The notes: generated by a model from the sequence alone, not told the origin. Positions 9,262 to 18,707 are shown, counted from the first letter of the stretch. The stretch: DNA of 35,985 nt from Nitrososphaera sp. (GCA_025450475.1 JANWHJ010000020.1:1-35985); one strand, 5' to 3'. Numbers and translations are program-made.

Positions 9262-10040
9262 CACTGGTGCTTCTTTTTCGTAGGGTCAAAATGCAGGCCG
9301 CATTCTTTTGTTGCCGCATTTTCCCACCACCACCTTCCGGCCCTCGGGTCCTCACCCGGTTGTACTGCCCTCGTGCATGGCTCGCAGCCGATGCTCGGGA
9401 GCCCCTTGTCATGTAGCGCGTTGTACGGGACGTTGTTCTCTTTGATATAGTCCCATACCCTGTCTGAGCTCCAGTCAGCTATCGGGTTTAATTTAATGAT
9501 GCCGCCGTGGGCCGCGTCAAGTTCGATCTTTCTGGTAGTGGATCTCGTGACAACTTGATCCCGACGTAGACCAGTTATCCAGCCGTCGAGCGTGGCGAGC
9601 GCGCGGTTGAGCGGGTGGACCTTCCTTATCTCGCAACACAGCTTGCGGTTTTCAACACTTTCGTACATCAGATTCATGCCCTTTGGCCTGATCATGTCTT
9701 CGACTTCCTTCTGGTCTGGAAAATAGGCTTCGATTGGAATTTCATATCTTGCACGGATGGCGTCAATAACATCATAAGTTTCTTGGTTAAGGCGCCCGGT
9801 TTCAAGTGTGAAGACCTTGGTTCTGCTCTTGTCTATTCCTGCCATCATGTCGATAATGACGACATCCTCCGCGCCAAAACTGGACGCAAGTCCGATCTTT
9901 GTGCCAAAAGTGTCAATGGCCCACTTCAAAATTTCCTGTGGGGACTTTGTCTCAAATTCGTCTGCGAGCTTTTCAAGCTGAACCGCCGTAAGTCTCATGA
10001 GAAAATTGAGATCTTGACTCCTTATAATACTTGTTCTCAA
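9261..10040 (-). CDS. cysH: adenylylsulfate (APS-type) reductase
   Basis: ASSFGAEDVVIIDM; KLCCEIRKV and GCEPCTRAV motifs (CC...CxxC 4Fe-4S ligands); start possibly MRLTAVQLEK. Confidence 0.93.
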   Translation of the reverse strand: MRTSIIRSQDLNFLMRLTAVQLEKLADEFETKSPQEILKWAIDTFGTKIGLASSFGAEDVVIIDMMAGIDKSRTKVFTLETGRLNQETYDVIDAIRARYEIPIEAYFPDQKEVEDMIRPKGMNLMYESVENRKLCCEIRKVHPLNRALATLDGWITGLRRDQVVTRSTTRKIELDAAHGGIIKLNPIADWSSDRVWDYIKENNVPYNALHDKGLPSIGCEPCTRAVQPGEDPRAGRWWWENAATKECGLHFDPTKKKHQ

Positions 10041-10139
10041 AATTCACTGCATGAGGCAATAAAAGAAGTTGTTTATTAGGCAGTATTTTCTATGTAATGT
10101 GTAAATTACTCTATTTACCATAGTGATTGCTAGGAGAGA

Positions 10140-11558
10140 TTGGGGTTGTCTGATAATTTTTGGGAACATGTCGATCAGTACAGGAAACTCGGTTTTGACC
10201 CGCTCCGGTGGATTCCGGCATGTTCCAACGAAGTCGATAGCCACATCTTGAAAAATGCTCTTGGGGACATAAAAAAGACTAGCATCAAGGTTTCACCCTC
10301 GTGGTTTGATTCGTTCTACCACATTGATGGTAAGATACCCGAGTTGACAAGGCGCGTGTACAGCCTCGCTGCCCCGTTGGTGGACAAGGAAGTCGAACTA
10401 AAAAGGGCGCTTGCAGTCTTCCGCGTACACACCGGCGCTGGAGAATATGCGCCGCTGCTGTCAGAAGCCTTGCAGAACTTTTTCAAGGTGTTCAACGCCA
10501 AGGTGTCGGTGTCCTGCGCGTCGGCAGCGCTCACCGAGCACCCGGACGCGCAGTTCGGGATGCTAGACTATATTGAGCTCCACCGTGGCGACAAGGTTGG
10601 CTACATGCCCGGTGTCACTTCTGTCACCCAAGTAACGGACGTGACAAGGGCTCCTGACGCTGATGTCCACAGCAATATTGGAATAACATCTGCGATCGAA
10701 CTCTTGAACCTGCTCGGTTGTGGGGTTGCGTCGTCTTTCAAGCTGTTTCCCGTCTACGACGCGCCATCGGAAGAGATCCTTGACACGATAAGGTCGAACC
10801 TCGACGCGTTCACCTCGCGCTACAACCTTGCGATGGAAGATTACAGCTCACTCAAGATTGGCAAGCTGTTCTTCGGCACGAGCGCCATGGCAAGTACCAT
10901 GAAGGAGCTGCCCACAAGGTACGATCAGATAGAAGAAGGAATGGAAATCATGATCACCAATCAGTTAGGAGGCCTACCTGCGTTGAGCCTCTACACACTT
11001 GCTCGCATGGACTCGGAAAATATTATCAAGTACGAGCAGAATGGAGTGTCCTTTCCCGGAATCACTGAAGCTCGAGATGAGGCAGTAAAGAACCTGAGCG
11101 AGCCCCACTTTGCACTTGGAAAGATAATTGCGAAATACTGCCCGGATTTTGGCGCTTCGTTTGACAAGAGCGCCCATGTCACGGCCGTCCACCCCGTCGG
11201 GCCGCGAGGAGTGTTTGCATTGGGCTTGCTGGCAGAGCTCGCAAACTCGCACCTGCTGATAAACGAGCTCCCTGTAAGGAACCCCGAGCTGGCAAGATTC
11301 GCGACCAAGGAATTCCTAGTCGATAACTCGACCGCATCGATGAACGGATGCCACATCATAGTCGCCACGAGCGATGTCCTCAATCTAATGACCGAGGATC
11401 TGAAAAAGCACAACTTTGCGCCCGAAAGGATAGGGATAGTGCTCAAGAAAGGCGCAGCGTCTACAACCTTTACCAAGGACCCTAGCCAGTTCGTGGCTTC
11501 AAAGGCGAAACTTGCGCGGCTTACAGCGCCAAGCCCCGACCAGCAGGCCACCGGCTAG
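10140..11558 (+). CDS. SelD/PurM (AIR synthase)-like protein
   Basis: SelD/HypE-like organisation: MITNQLGGLPALSLY, SEPHFALGKIIAKY, GPRGVFALGLLAELANSHLLINELPV; divergent from sat-cysH. Confidence 0.6.
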   Translation: MGLSDNFWEHVDQYRKLGFDPLRWIPACSNEVDSHILKNALGDIKKTSIKVSPSWFDSFYHIDGKIPELTRRVYSLAAPLVDKEVELKRALAVFRVHTGAGEYAPLLSEALQNFFKVFNAKVSVSCASAALTEHPDAQFGMLDYIELHRGDKVGYMPGVTSVTQVTDVTRAPDADVHSNIGITSAIELLNLLGCGVASSFKLFPVYDAPSEEILDTIRSNLDAFTSRYNLAMEDYSSLKIGKLFFGTSAMASTMKELPTRYDQIEEGMEIMITNQLGGLPALSLYTLARMDSENIIKYEQNGVSFPGITEARDEAVKNLSEPHFALGKIIAKYCPDFGASFDKSAHVTAVHPVGPRGVFALGLLAELANSHLLINELPVRNPELARFATKEFLVDNSTASMNGCHIIVATSDVLNLMTEDLKKHNFAPERIGIVLKKGAASTTFTKDPSQFVASKAKLARLTAPSPDQQATG

Positions 11559-11595
11559 CTGCTACGATAATATATCAAGATAAAGCAGGGCAGCC

Positions 11596-12024
11596 ATGCA
11601 AGACGAAAACTGTGTCTTTTGCAAGATCGTTTCCGGCAAGATCCACGCAAGGGTGTTGATGCAAAACGACAGAGCAGTTGCGGTGCTCGACGCCTTCCCG
11701 CTAGCGCCGGGACACACACTTGTTATCCCAAAGTCGCACTATGCCAAAGTCCAGCACATGGATCAGCAGAGCGCGATGGCGGCGTTTGAAATCGCGTGGA
11801 AAATTGCTGGCGCCGTAGAAGCAGGCTCGCACGCGAGCGCCTCCACGATAGCGGTTCACAACGGGAGCGAGGCGGGGCAGGAAATACCTCACGTCCACGT
11901 GCACATTGTACCGAGGATAAAGGGCGATGGCGCAGGCCCCATCCACTCGATGTTTGGAAGCAGACCAAAATTAAGCGCGGAAGAAATGGACTCGCTGCGC
12001 GACAAAATTGTGGGCAACCTTTGA
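11596..12024 (+). CDS. HIT family protein
   Basis: CVFCKIVSGKI..., HVHVHIVPR histidine triad. Confidence 0.95.
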   Translation: MQDENCVFCKIVSGKIHARVLMQNDRAVAVLDAFPLAPGHTLVIPKSHYAKVQHMDQQSAMAAFEIAWKIAGAVEAGSHASASTIAVHNGSEAGQEIPHVHVHIVPRIKGDGAGPIHSMFGSRPKLSAEEMDSLRDKIVGNL

Positions 12025-12288
12025 CAACAGCCTGACGAGCAGCACCGGAGTCGTCGACCGGATGTTACCTTCTATCACATGGCCCACTACAAACAATGCT
12101 ATAGCACCAATCCACATGGCAATGCCAGGAGCTAGTTCGGTTTGCATGCCTGCAAAATACCCGAGCGCCGTTGCAAGGCCGATTACATAAAACGGCGCGC
12201 CTATGCAGTGGAGTACCCTGTTGACGGGATGCCTGTGGGTATTTTTTATCATCTTTGTGACGGCGTGCACGAGATGGAATCGAGTCAT
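11971..12288 (-). CDS. Mpo1/YGL010w-like (DUF962) small membrane protein
   Basis: HRHPVNRVLHCIGAPFYVIGLA...GHVIEGN and hydrophobic helices; start taken at MTRFHLVHAV. Confidence 0.6.
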   Translation of the reverse strand: MTRFHLVHAVTKMIKNTHRHPVNRVLHCIGAPFYVIGLATALGYFAGMQTELAPGIAMWIGAIALFVVGHVIEGNIRSTTPVLLVRLLSKVAHNFVAQRVHFFRA

Positions 12289-12989
12289 GAATTGATAATT
12301 CTTTCTACTATCCTTGGGATTTCTGATAGGCGTGACACCGTGTATGCTGGGTGTTCGCACTCTTGTAATGTTGTTTGAAGCGCAAATAGTGAATTCGTTG
12401 TCCTAATGGTGATCATGCCAAGTGTATTGGCTGGGCAGATGTCTGTGTCAAGCCTGTCGCCTACCATTATGCAGTCACGCGGAGATCGCCCTGCCTGCTT
12501 TAGCGCGAGGTCGAAAATCCGAGGGTCGGGCTTTTTCAGCTTGACAATCGACGAGATTGTCTGCACTTTGAAGAACCTACAAAGCCCTGACTTTTCCAGA
12601 ACGTGAAGCATTTCTTCTGACTGGTTGGCTATCAACCCAATTTCACAGTGCTTTGAGAGCGCCTGCAATGTGAATTCGGCGTCGTCAAAAAATCGGAAAA
12701 GGTCGCACCTGCTGGATTCAATCTGGGCCTCTAGCCTACTTGCAATGGCCTTCTCATAGCCTGGAGGCGATAATATCCTGCAAACCTCCGTTATCAGTTC
12801 TTTCACGCTGCCGTGACCTATCTTGCGGTCGCGAATAATGCTGTCGCGTACCGCGTGGTAGTTGCGCTGGTCTATCCTCGCCCCGAAGCCGTTTAGTAGC
12901 TCCAGAAATTCCTGGTCAAGATAGTCAATAAAGTCCCGCTCGTCGACGAGGGTTTGGCCGAGGTCGAAGAATATGAAAGGCGTGGGCAT
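12285..12989 (-). CDS. HAD superfamily hydrolase
   Basis: FFDLGQTLVD motif I; VKLKKPDPRIF and MVGDRLDTDI motifs. Confidence 0.9.
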   Translation of the reverse strand: MPTPFIFFDLGQTLVDERDFIDYLDQEFLELLNGFGARIDQRNYHAVRDSIIRDRKIGHGSVKELITEVCRILSPPGYEKAIASRLEAQIESSRCDLFRFFDDAEFTLQALSKHCEIGLIANQSEEMLHVLEKSGLCRFFKVQTISSIVKLKKPDPRIFDLALKQAGRSPRDCIMVGDRLDTDICPANTLGMITIRTTNSLFALQTTLQECEHPAYTVSRLSEIPRIVERIINS

Positions 12990-13082
12990 CTACAAATCTG
13001 AACTCGTGACTGTTATTCTGTCTTTCTGCCTAGGCAGGAACACTTTAAATATCGTACTTCGCCTTCGCGCGTTGTCTACCTG

Positions 13083-14531
13083 ATGATAAGAGACTATGAC
13101 ATTATTGTGGCAGGCGGCGGCCTTGCAGGTCTTATCGTTGCGTCGTCGGCGATGTATTACTCAAAGCAATCGATGAAGATCTTGGTCATTGACCGGAACT
13201 CGGTACCACAACAGGGCAGGAAAACGGTTTCCGGCTGGGTTTGCGGCGACGCTGTTGGCAAGAACACGGTCGACTATATGACTGACAGGATCAGAATCAG
13301 CTGGGGTCATCCGGAAATAGAGCATCCGGTAAGGGGTGTGATCGCTTATTCGCCTGACCACGAAACAGGTATTTCGTTTGACGGCCCGGGCTATATTCTC
13401 AACAGGCGCTTGCTGCCGCAGAAGCAGCTGAAAGATGCGCAAAAAATGGGCGTCGAGATAAAAGAGCGCGTCGCCCTGCGCTCGCTAATAATTGAAAACA
13501 ACTCAGTCATCGGTGTAGAAGGCGAAGACCTTGAGAGTAAGGCACCATATAAGAAAACAGCCAAGTTGGTGATCGACTGCACTGGCGTGACATCGGTGTT
13601 GAGGACGAATCTCCCAATCAAGTCGTTCATACAACGCAGGATCGATCGCGACGATCTTGAAGCCACCGGTAGGTACATCTACAATTTCGACATTGCGTAC
13701 GACGACAAGACCTATTTCGATCCTGAGTATTGCATCATCCACCTTGAACAAAAACTTGCACCGGGCGGCTACGGTTGGGTCTTTCCAAAGGGCAAGAGCA
13801 AGGTGAACATCGGCCTTGGCGTACAGCAAAAGGCGTTTGACGCGCGCAACAAGGCTATGGGTACCCATACTGACCTCAAGACGCTAATAGACGAATACGT
13901 GAAAATAAACCCCGTGGTAAAGAGCCCGCGCCTGGCGGATGGCGAGAGTGACGACGGCAACGCGTGGGGCACGTGGCAGGTATCGGTAAGACGGCAAAAC
14001 GACTGCCTTGTCGCAAATGGCTACATACTGGTAGGCGACTCGGCGTGGATGCCAAAGCCGCTCGATGCAGGTGGCATCGGGCCTGCGATAATCGCGGCCA
14101 CGATAGCCGGGAAGGACGCCGTCGAAGCGGTCCAGGCCGGCAACACTTCTGAAAAAGGATTGTGGATGTACAATAAGCACTTCATCGACGACTATGGCTA
14201 CAAGACTGCCGGCCTTGAAGTGTTCCGCAGAATGTTGCAGGGGCTGACAAACGATCAGATCAACTATGGAATGAAGCACTTTTTATCCAAGATGGATATT
14301 GACAAGATAACAAAAGGCGAGCACCCGGAATTCAGCACGGTCGACAAGTTAGGAATGATGATCAGAGGAGCAATGAATAAGAAACTTGCAGAAGACCTGA
14401 AGTATACTGCCAGTATAGATAAGGTACTGGTGGACCACTACTACAACTACCCTGACGCGCCAGAAGGCTTCCCCGAGTGGCACAAGATCCTGCTAGGGCA
14501 TCTTGGGGAAGCTTTTGCAAAATACAAGTAG
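13083..14531 (+). CDS. geranylgeranyl reductase family flavoprotein
   Basis: DIIVAGGGLAGLIVASSA FAD motif; GYGWVFPKGKSKVNIGLGV; VGDSAWMPKPLDAGGIGPAI. Confidence 0.9.
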   Translation: MIRDYDIIVAGGGLAGLIVASSAMYYSKQSMKILVIDRNSVPQQGRKTVSGWVCGDAVGKNTVDYMTDRIRISWGHPEIEHPVRGVIAYSPDHETGISFDGPGYILNRRLLPQKQLKDAQKMGVEIKERVALRSLIIENNSVIGVEGEDLESKAPYKKTAKLVIDCTGVTSVLRTNLPIKSFIQRRIDRDDLEATGRYIYNFDIAYDDKTYFDPEYCIIHLEQKLAPGGYGWVFPKGKSKVNIGLGVQQKAFDARNKAMGTHTDLKTLIDEYVKINPVVKSPRLADGESDDGNAWGTWQVSVRRQNDCLVANGYILVGDSAWMPKPLDAGGIGPAIIAATIAGKDAVEAVQAGNTSEKGLWMYNKHFIDDYGYKTAGLEVFRRMLQGLTNDQINYGMKHFLSKMDIDKITKGEHPEFSTVDKLGMMIRGAMNKKLAEDLKYTASIDKVLVDHYYNYPDAPEGFPEWHKILLGHLGEAFAKYK

Positions 14532-14624
14532 GGACATTCGTAGTCCCGACCCAGTATGATACCGCGTAAGTTTCAAGTCTTCAAAATAGTATGAATTTTA
14601 TCTGACTGCGCTTTTTTTCTGCAC

Positions 14625-14960
14625 ATGCCCTCTCACTATGCGAAGTTTCCGGTGCTTGAAACAATCGACATAAAAGAAGCGTCGGACATACGATGGGCAG
14701 TCGACAGGATGGTCGAAGCCTACGTCGCGCAGGTGTCGCAGGATAGTTTCAGCTACCGCATACTTCTGCCGAGGGACCAGAAATCGACTGCAAAGGCAAA
14801 GCGGATGGGGCTTGCGTTCCAGGGTGAGTTTGTGCTCGAACTGCGTAAGCATAACGTCGTACCGCGTGTGCGCGAGGTGCGGTACGTCCACGACGAAAGC
14901 CATTACGGCTGGCTGCTGGCCAGCTCAGAAGTGTATGACCGTTTTGAAAAAGAGGACTAA
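14625..14960 (+). CDS. hypothetical protein
   Basis: 111 aa ORF with coding-like composition. Confidence 0.65.
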   Translation: MPSHYAKFPVLETIDIKEASDIRWAVDRMVEAYVAQVSQDSFSYRILLPRDQKSTAKAKRMGLAFQGEFVLELRKHNVVPRVREVRYVHDESHYGWLLASSEVYDRFEKED

Positions 14961-15306
14961 AAATACCTGGCAAGAATTTCGACCATCTCTTTCTGGAACT
15001 TGACGCATCGCTGCCTGTCATCTCTATCTCCGAGATCCGCATTCTTGATGTTGTCTATCACCCTGTCAAACTCTGCGAGCCCTTGGTTTGCCTTTTACAG
15101 CCGGTTTGCAAGGAAGAACACCGACGATACCATATCGTTCACCTTGTCACTTTCAAGCTCAACCCTCGAGTCTAGGAATGCGGCGTCAAGGCACCCCTCA
15201 GCTGCCTTGCAGAGCGTTCAAGGCACTCAGCGCTGCCGTTACACGCTCCTGCCTCCTTGCGCCAGTCGGCAATGAAAACGGCCATTGCCTTTGAAAACTC
15301 CATCAC
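14957..15306 (-). pseudogene. decayed helical protein gene with one frameshift and one in-frame TAA
   Basis: Reverse-strand MEFSKAMAVFIADWRKEAGACNGSAECLERSARQLRG / frameshift / CLDAAFLDSRVELESDKVNDMVSSVFFLANRL*KANQGLAEFDRVIDNIKNADLGDRDDRQRCVKFQKEMVEILARYF*. Confidence 0.75.
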
Positions 15307-15339
15307 TGTTGACGGATCGCGCGTCTAAACATAAGAGTC

Positions 15340-15948
15340 TCAGCCGCGCTTTTTCTCCAGACTATCGATTGCAGTCATGAACGCTTTTCTCCTGCTCTCT
15401 TCGGTGACCACTGCTCTGATGTCTTCAATGAGCATTCTTGCCACGTCAAGCTTTTTGCGTAAGCCAGGCACGATGTTGTCGTAGACAGCAAAAGGGTAGA
15501 TCGCGTTATAGATCTCTTCCATCGTTACAAACAGCTTCTCGGCGTCCTTTTCGTTGCCCGAGCGCATCCTGTCGTACACAAGGCGTTTTATCTCGCCGAC
15601 GCAGTCAAGCAGACCTGTGAGGTATGACGGCCCCGTGATGTCCAGATCCTGCATTGAAGGGATGAACGCGTTCTCCATCACCGCCCGGAGAGCATATGCT
15701 TCCACCAGCTCCTGCTCTGCCACAGAAATGTAGCGATAGAGGTCTTCCTTTGCATATTGCCTGAATTCTACGAGCATTGTCTTTGCCTCTCCCATCTTGT
15801 TCTTTGCGTCCTCAATCTGGCCGTGGTGCAGCGAGACTATAGACCTGCTGCACAGCATCACGATGTCGCGCGTGCCCTTGATCAATTTTTCGCGCCGCTC
15901 CTGCACGTCACTTAGTTCCTTGCTAATAGCTTCAAGCGAGCCCTGCAT
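15340..15948 (-). CDS. translin family protein
   Basis: QERREKLIKGTRDIVMLCSRSI... and TGLLDCVGEIKRLVYDRMRSG; start MQGSLEAISK, because upstream ORF sequence is antisense to Hjc. Confidence 0.8.
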   Translation of the reverse strand: MQGSLEAISKELSDVQERREKLIKGTRDIVMLCSRSIVSLHHGQIEDAKNKMGEAKTMLVEFRQYAKEDLYRYISVAEQELVEAYALRAVMENAFIPSMQDLDITGPSYLTGLLDCVGEIKRLVYDRMRSGNEKDAEKLFVTMEEIYNAIYPFAVYDNIVPGLRKKLDVARMLIEDIRAVVTEESRRKAFMTAIDSLEKKRG

Positions 15949-16029
15949 GACGTTACAGCTGGCAGTTTGCAATAAAAGACTTGCTCCCTTGAGAAACTTT
16001 AAAGATACGAAAAGTTCAACGCTAGCTGA

Positions 16030-16560
16030 TTGGGAAACATTCGCCGGAGCAGAGGATACAGCTATGAATACACATTGGTCCAGAGAATGAACAATGGGGT
16101 ATGGCATGCCCGGCGTCTTGGCGGCTCGTCGACGGGCTTGCCCGACATTGTCGCAGTCAACAACAACGATGGCATATTGCTGACGATCGAAGCAAAGTCG
16201 GGGACGAGTGACATACTGTACGTGCCGCAGGATCAGGTAGAGCGCTGCCTGATGGTCAGGAACATGTTTGGCATATACCCGGAGAGGCACATTATACTCG
16301 CATTCAAGTTCATGAGCAAAAAGAGGTTCAGGCGCAAGAACAAGACAGTCTATGAAAGCCGCAAGCTGCTGGAATACTACAAGGTGGCAGATATAGTCTC
16401 AGACTTGAGCGTCCTCCCGATAATAAAATGCACATACGACGGCAGGACTTTTGCCATACACAAAGGCAAGACAGTGGCCCTGAACCTACCGGACTATTCC
16501 ATGCCGTTTCAGAAAATTGTACGGCGGGTTGCCACAGTAGCGGCGGGAGGAACAACATAA
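16030..16560 (+). CDS. hjc: archaeal Holliday junction resolvase
   Basis: SRGYSYEYTLVQRM...RRLGGSSTGLPDIVAV...LLTIEAKS nuclease motifs. Confidence 0.88.
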   Translation: MGNIRRSRGYSYEYTLVQRMNNGVWHARRLGGSSTGLPDIVAVNNNDGILLTIEAKSGTSDILYVPQDQVERCLMVRNMFGIYPERHIILAFKFMSKKRFRRKNKTVYESRKLLEYYKVADIVSDLSVLPIIKCTYDGRTFAIHKGKTVALNLPDYSMPFQKIVRRVATVAAGGTT

Positions 16561-16664
16561 TGGTCAAGCCTGGTTCTCCAATCACTATTGTCTTGTGGTT
16601 GGCCGCCGTGAGCGTCGGCGCCGTGCTGTCGATCGTTACTACGAATTTTTTCGAAATGCAGTAG
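16560..16664 (+). CDS. putative 34-aa single-pass membrane microprotein
   Basis: ATG overlaps the hjc stop (TAATG); MVKPGSPITIVLWLAAVSVGAVLSIVTTNFFEMQ. Confidence 0.4.
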   Translation: MVKPGSPITIVLWLAAVSVGAVLSIVTTNFFEMQ

Positions 16665-16942
16665 CGCTTTGCGATTTCGTTGATGACGTCTACTTCGTCT
16701 GCCCTGCACCTATTACACATTATAGAGCCGTTTTTGTGATAAATCGGTTGTCATGGGTGGTTTGCTCCGCATTTTTTGCAATTGAGAAATACAGCAGTTA
16801 TCGATCATATCTTGGTAAATTTACAGAAAAATATATAATCTCATGAATTCTTCTCCAGAACGAGATTATACTAAAAATATTTCTCAATTAGCATTCTTTA
16901 TTAATTTGAATCGTGATAATATAGTCACCTCATTATAGAAAC

Positions 16943-17845
16943 ATGCAAACTGCAACACTGTGTAACGTATGCAAATCCGGTCAGACGGTCACAGACCCGG
17001 AATCTGGTGAAGTCATTTGCAGGAATTGCGGTCTTGTGCTCTTTGAGAAAGCGCAGGAAAGCCGTGCGGAATGGCGCGCTTTTACAAGCGAAGAAGCAAA
17101 CGACAGGAGCAGGACAGGAATTCCAAGCTCTCTGGCTCGCCACGACATGGGTCTGTCTACAGTAATCGGTAGAACAGACAAGGACGCCAGCGGGCGGACG
17201 TTGGACGCGGCGATGCGCTCGACGATGGGCAGGCTCAGGGCCTGGGACTTTCGCTCGCAGGCGCATTCTCCTACAGACAGGAACCTGCGGCGGGCTTTCT
17301 CCGAGCTTGATAGGCTCAAGGACAAGCTCGGCGTGTCAGACGCGGTGATTGAAAAAACCGCCTATATCTACAGGAAGGCCCAAGAGCGCGGCCTGGTCAG
17401 GGGAAGGACAATATCTGCCACGATCGGCGCAGCGCTCTATATCGCGTGCAGGGAAACCGGCGCGTCCAGGACGCTAAAGGACATCGCAGAAATCGGTAAC
17501 ATCAAGCGCAAGGATCTCGCGAGGATATATAGGCTCGTTGTGATGGAGCTTGACCTAAAGATCCCGCTCATCGATCCGATGAAGTGCGTTGTCAGGGTAG
17601 CAAATCGGGCCAACTTGAGCGAGCGCACAAAGCGCGTTGCCCTGAAGATAATGAAAGGTGTGACAAGGAGCGGCATCTCTGCCGGCAAGGACCCGATGGG
17701 GCTTGCCGCGTCGGTGCTGTACCTTGCGTGCCTTAACACCGGTGAGAGCCGGACCCAGACAGACATTGCGGAGGCAGCCGGCGTTACTGAAGTGACCGTC
17801 AGAAACAGATACAAGAATCTAAAAAGTCAGCTCGACTTGAATTAA
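16943..17845 (+). CDS. tfb: transcription initiation factor IIB (TFB)
   Basis: CNVCKSGQTVTDPESGEVICRNCGLVL zinc ribbon and two cyclin-like repeats. Confidence 0.96.
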   Translation: MQTATLCNVCKSGQTVTDPESGEVICRNCGLVLFEKAQESRAEWRAFTSEEANDRSRTGIPSSLARHDMGLSTVIGRTDKDASGRTLDAAMRSTMGRLRAWDFRSQAHSPTDRNLRRAFSELDRLKDKLGVSDAVIEKTAYIYRKAQERGLVRGRTISATIGAALYIACRETGASRTLKDIAEIGNIKRKDLARIYRLVVMELDLKIPLIDPMKCVVRVANRANLSERTKRVALKIMKGVTRSGISAGKDPMGLAASVLYLACLNTGESRTQTDIAEAAGVTEVTVRNRYKNLKSQLDLN

Positions 17846-17900
17846 AGACAGTTAGCAGTTAATGTTAACTGTCACAAAGATGACAATTGACGTCTGAATT

Positions 17901-17936
17901 GAAGTTGCTATGACCGGTGCAACTTCTCCCTTTTTG
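17901..17936 (+). terminator. hairpin plus T-tract
   Basis: GAAGTTGC-TATGACCGGT-GCAACTTC perfect 8-bp stem followed by TCCCTTTTTG. Confidence 0.5.
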
Positions 17937-18103
17937 ATTAGAGTTTACGACGGAAAAAAATCGGTTCAAGTTTTAATATCGCGTGGGGCCTGCTCGCTTG
18001 TTTTCCTCGCGAAGAGAGGTGACTAATGACGATAAGCTCAAATGGGATTGTACTAACACGACCAATCATTTTCATAGTGAGCCTCTATTTTCTGGGATAA
18101 AAT

Positions 18104-18174
18104 CAGTAAACATCATGTAAAATAGATGATATTTACGTAAAATTGACGTAAAATGACGTAAAAAACACGTAAAA
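18104..18174. repeat. phased (A)(N)GTAAA(A) direct-repeat array
   Basis: GTAAA cores at 18106, 18117, 18137, 18148, 18158, 18169 (spacings 11, 20, 11, 10, 11); four exact ACGTAAAA copies. Confidence 0.85.
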
Positions 18175-18186
18175 TGGGGGTTTTGC

Positions 18187-18558
18187 ATGCACGAGGTGAG
18201 TTGGCTGCTAGGACGCAATCTCTCCCATAAGACTGTCAACAATCACTTCAAGGTAATCAAGCATTATTTCAGTTACCATGGAATTAGGGCAGATCCTATC
18301 GGATTGCGCCAAAACGTAAATAGACCCCGAGAAATCAAGGAGAAACTCCATCCGCTAACATTGGAAGAAATACACAAGATATTTTTCCATTCCATTGAGA
18401 AGCGCCGAATGCTGTATCTTGTTCTAATTGGAAGTGGCATGCGGATACGTGAATGTGTGGCATTACGAAAACGCGATTTTGATCTCCATTGTCCGAAACG
18501 AATCAAGATTGCCATTCCAGTTCAGAATTGTAAGGTTAATGGCGTCCAACTCTGCTAG
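18187..18558 (+). pseudogene. truncated tyrosine recombinase/integrase
   Basis: SAM-like N-terminal domain and first catalytic Arg (GSGMRIRECVALRKRDFD); catalytic H-x-x-R and Tyr regions absent. Confidence 0.8.
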
Positions 18559-18707
18559 GTGAACCATATATTTTACTCACGCCTTCGTCTGTTCCTTGTC
18601 TACTTGTATTAGATTCACCCTTTTTCTCGACAATAGCTCATCATAATTTTAATAGCTAGTGGAAACACAAATGCCTAAATAACAAATTTCGCCCTATTCT
18701 GCTAGCA

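Noticed and set aside
15095-15103. In-frame TAA as possible recoding
   Set aside because: Same gene also carries a frameshift, so decay is the simpler explanation
15949-16290. N-terminal extension of the translin-like ORF
   Set aside because: Antisense to Hjc and lacks translin-like sequence; internal ATG at 15948 is a better start
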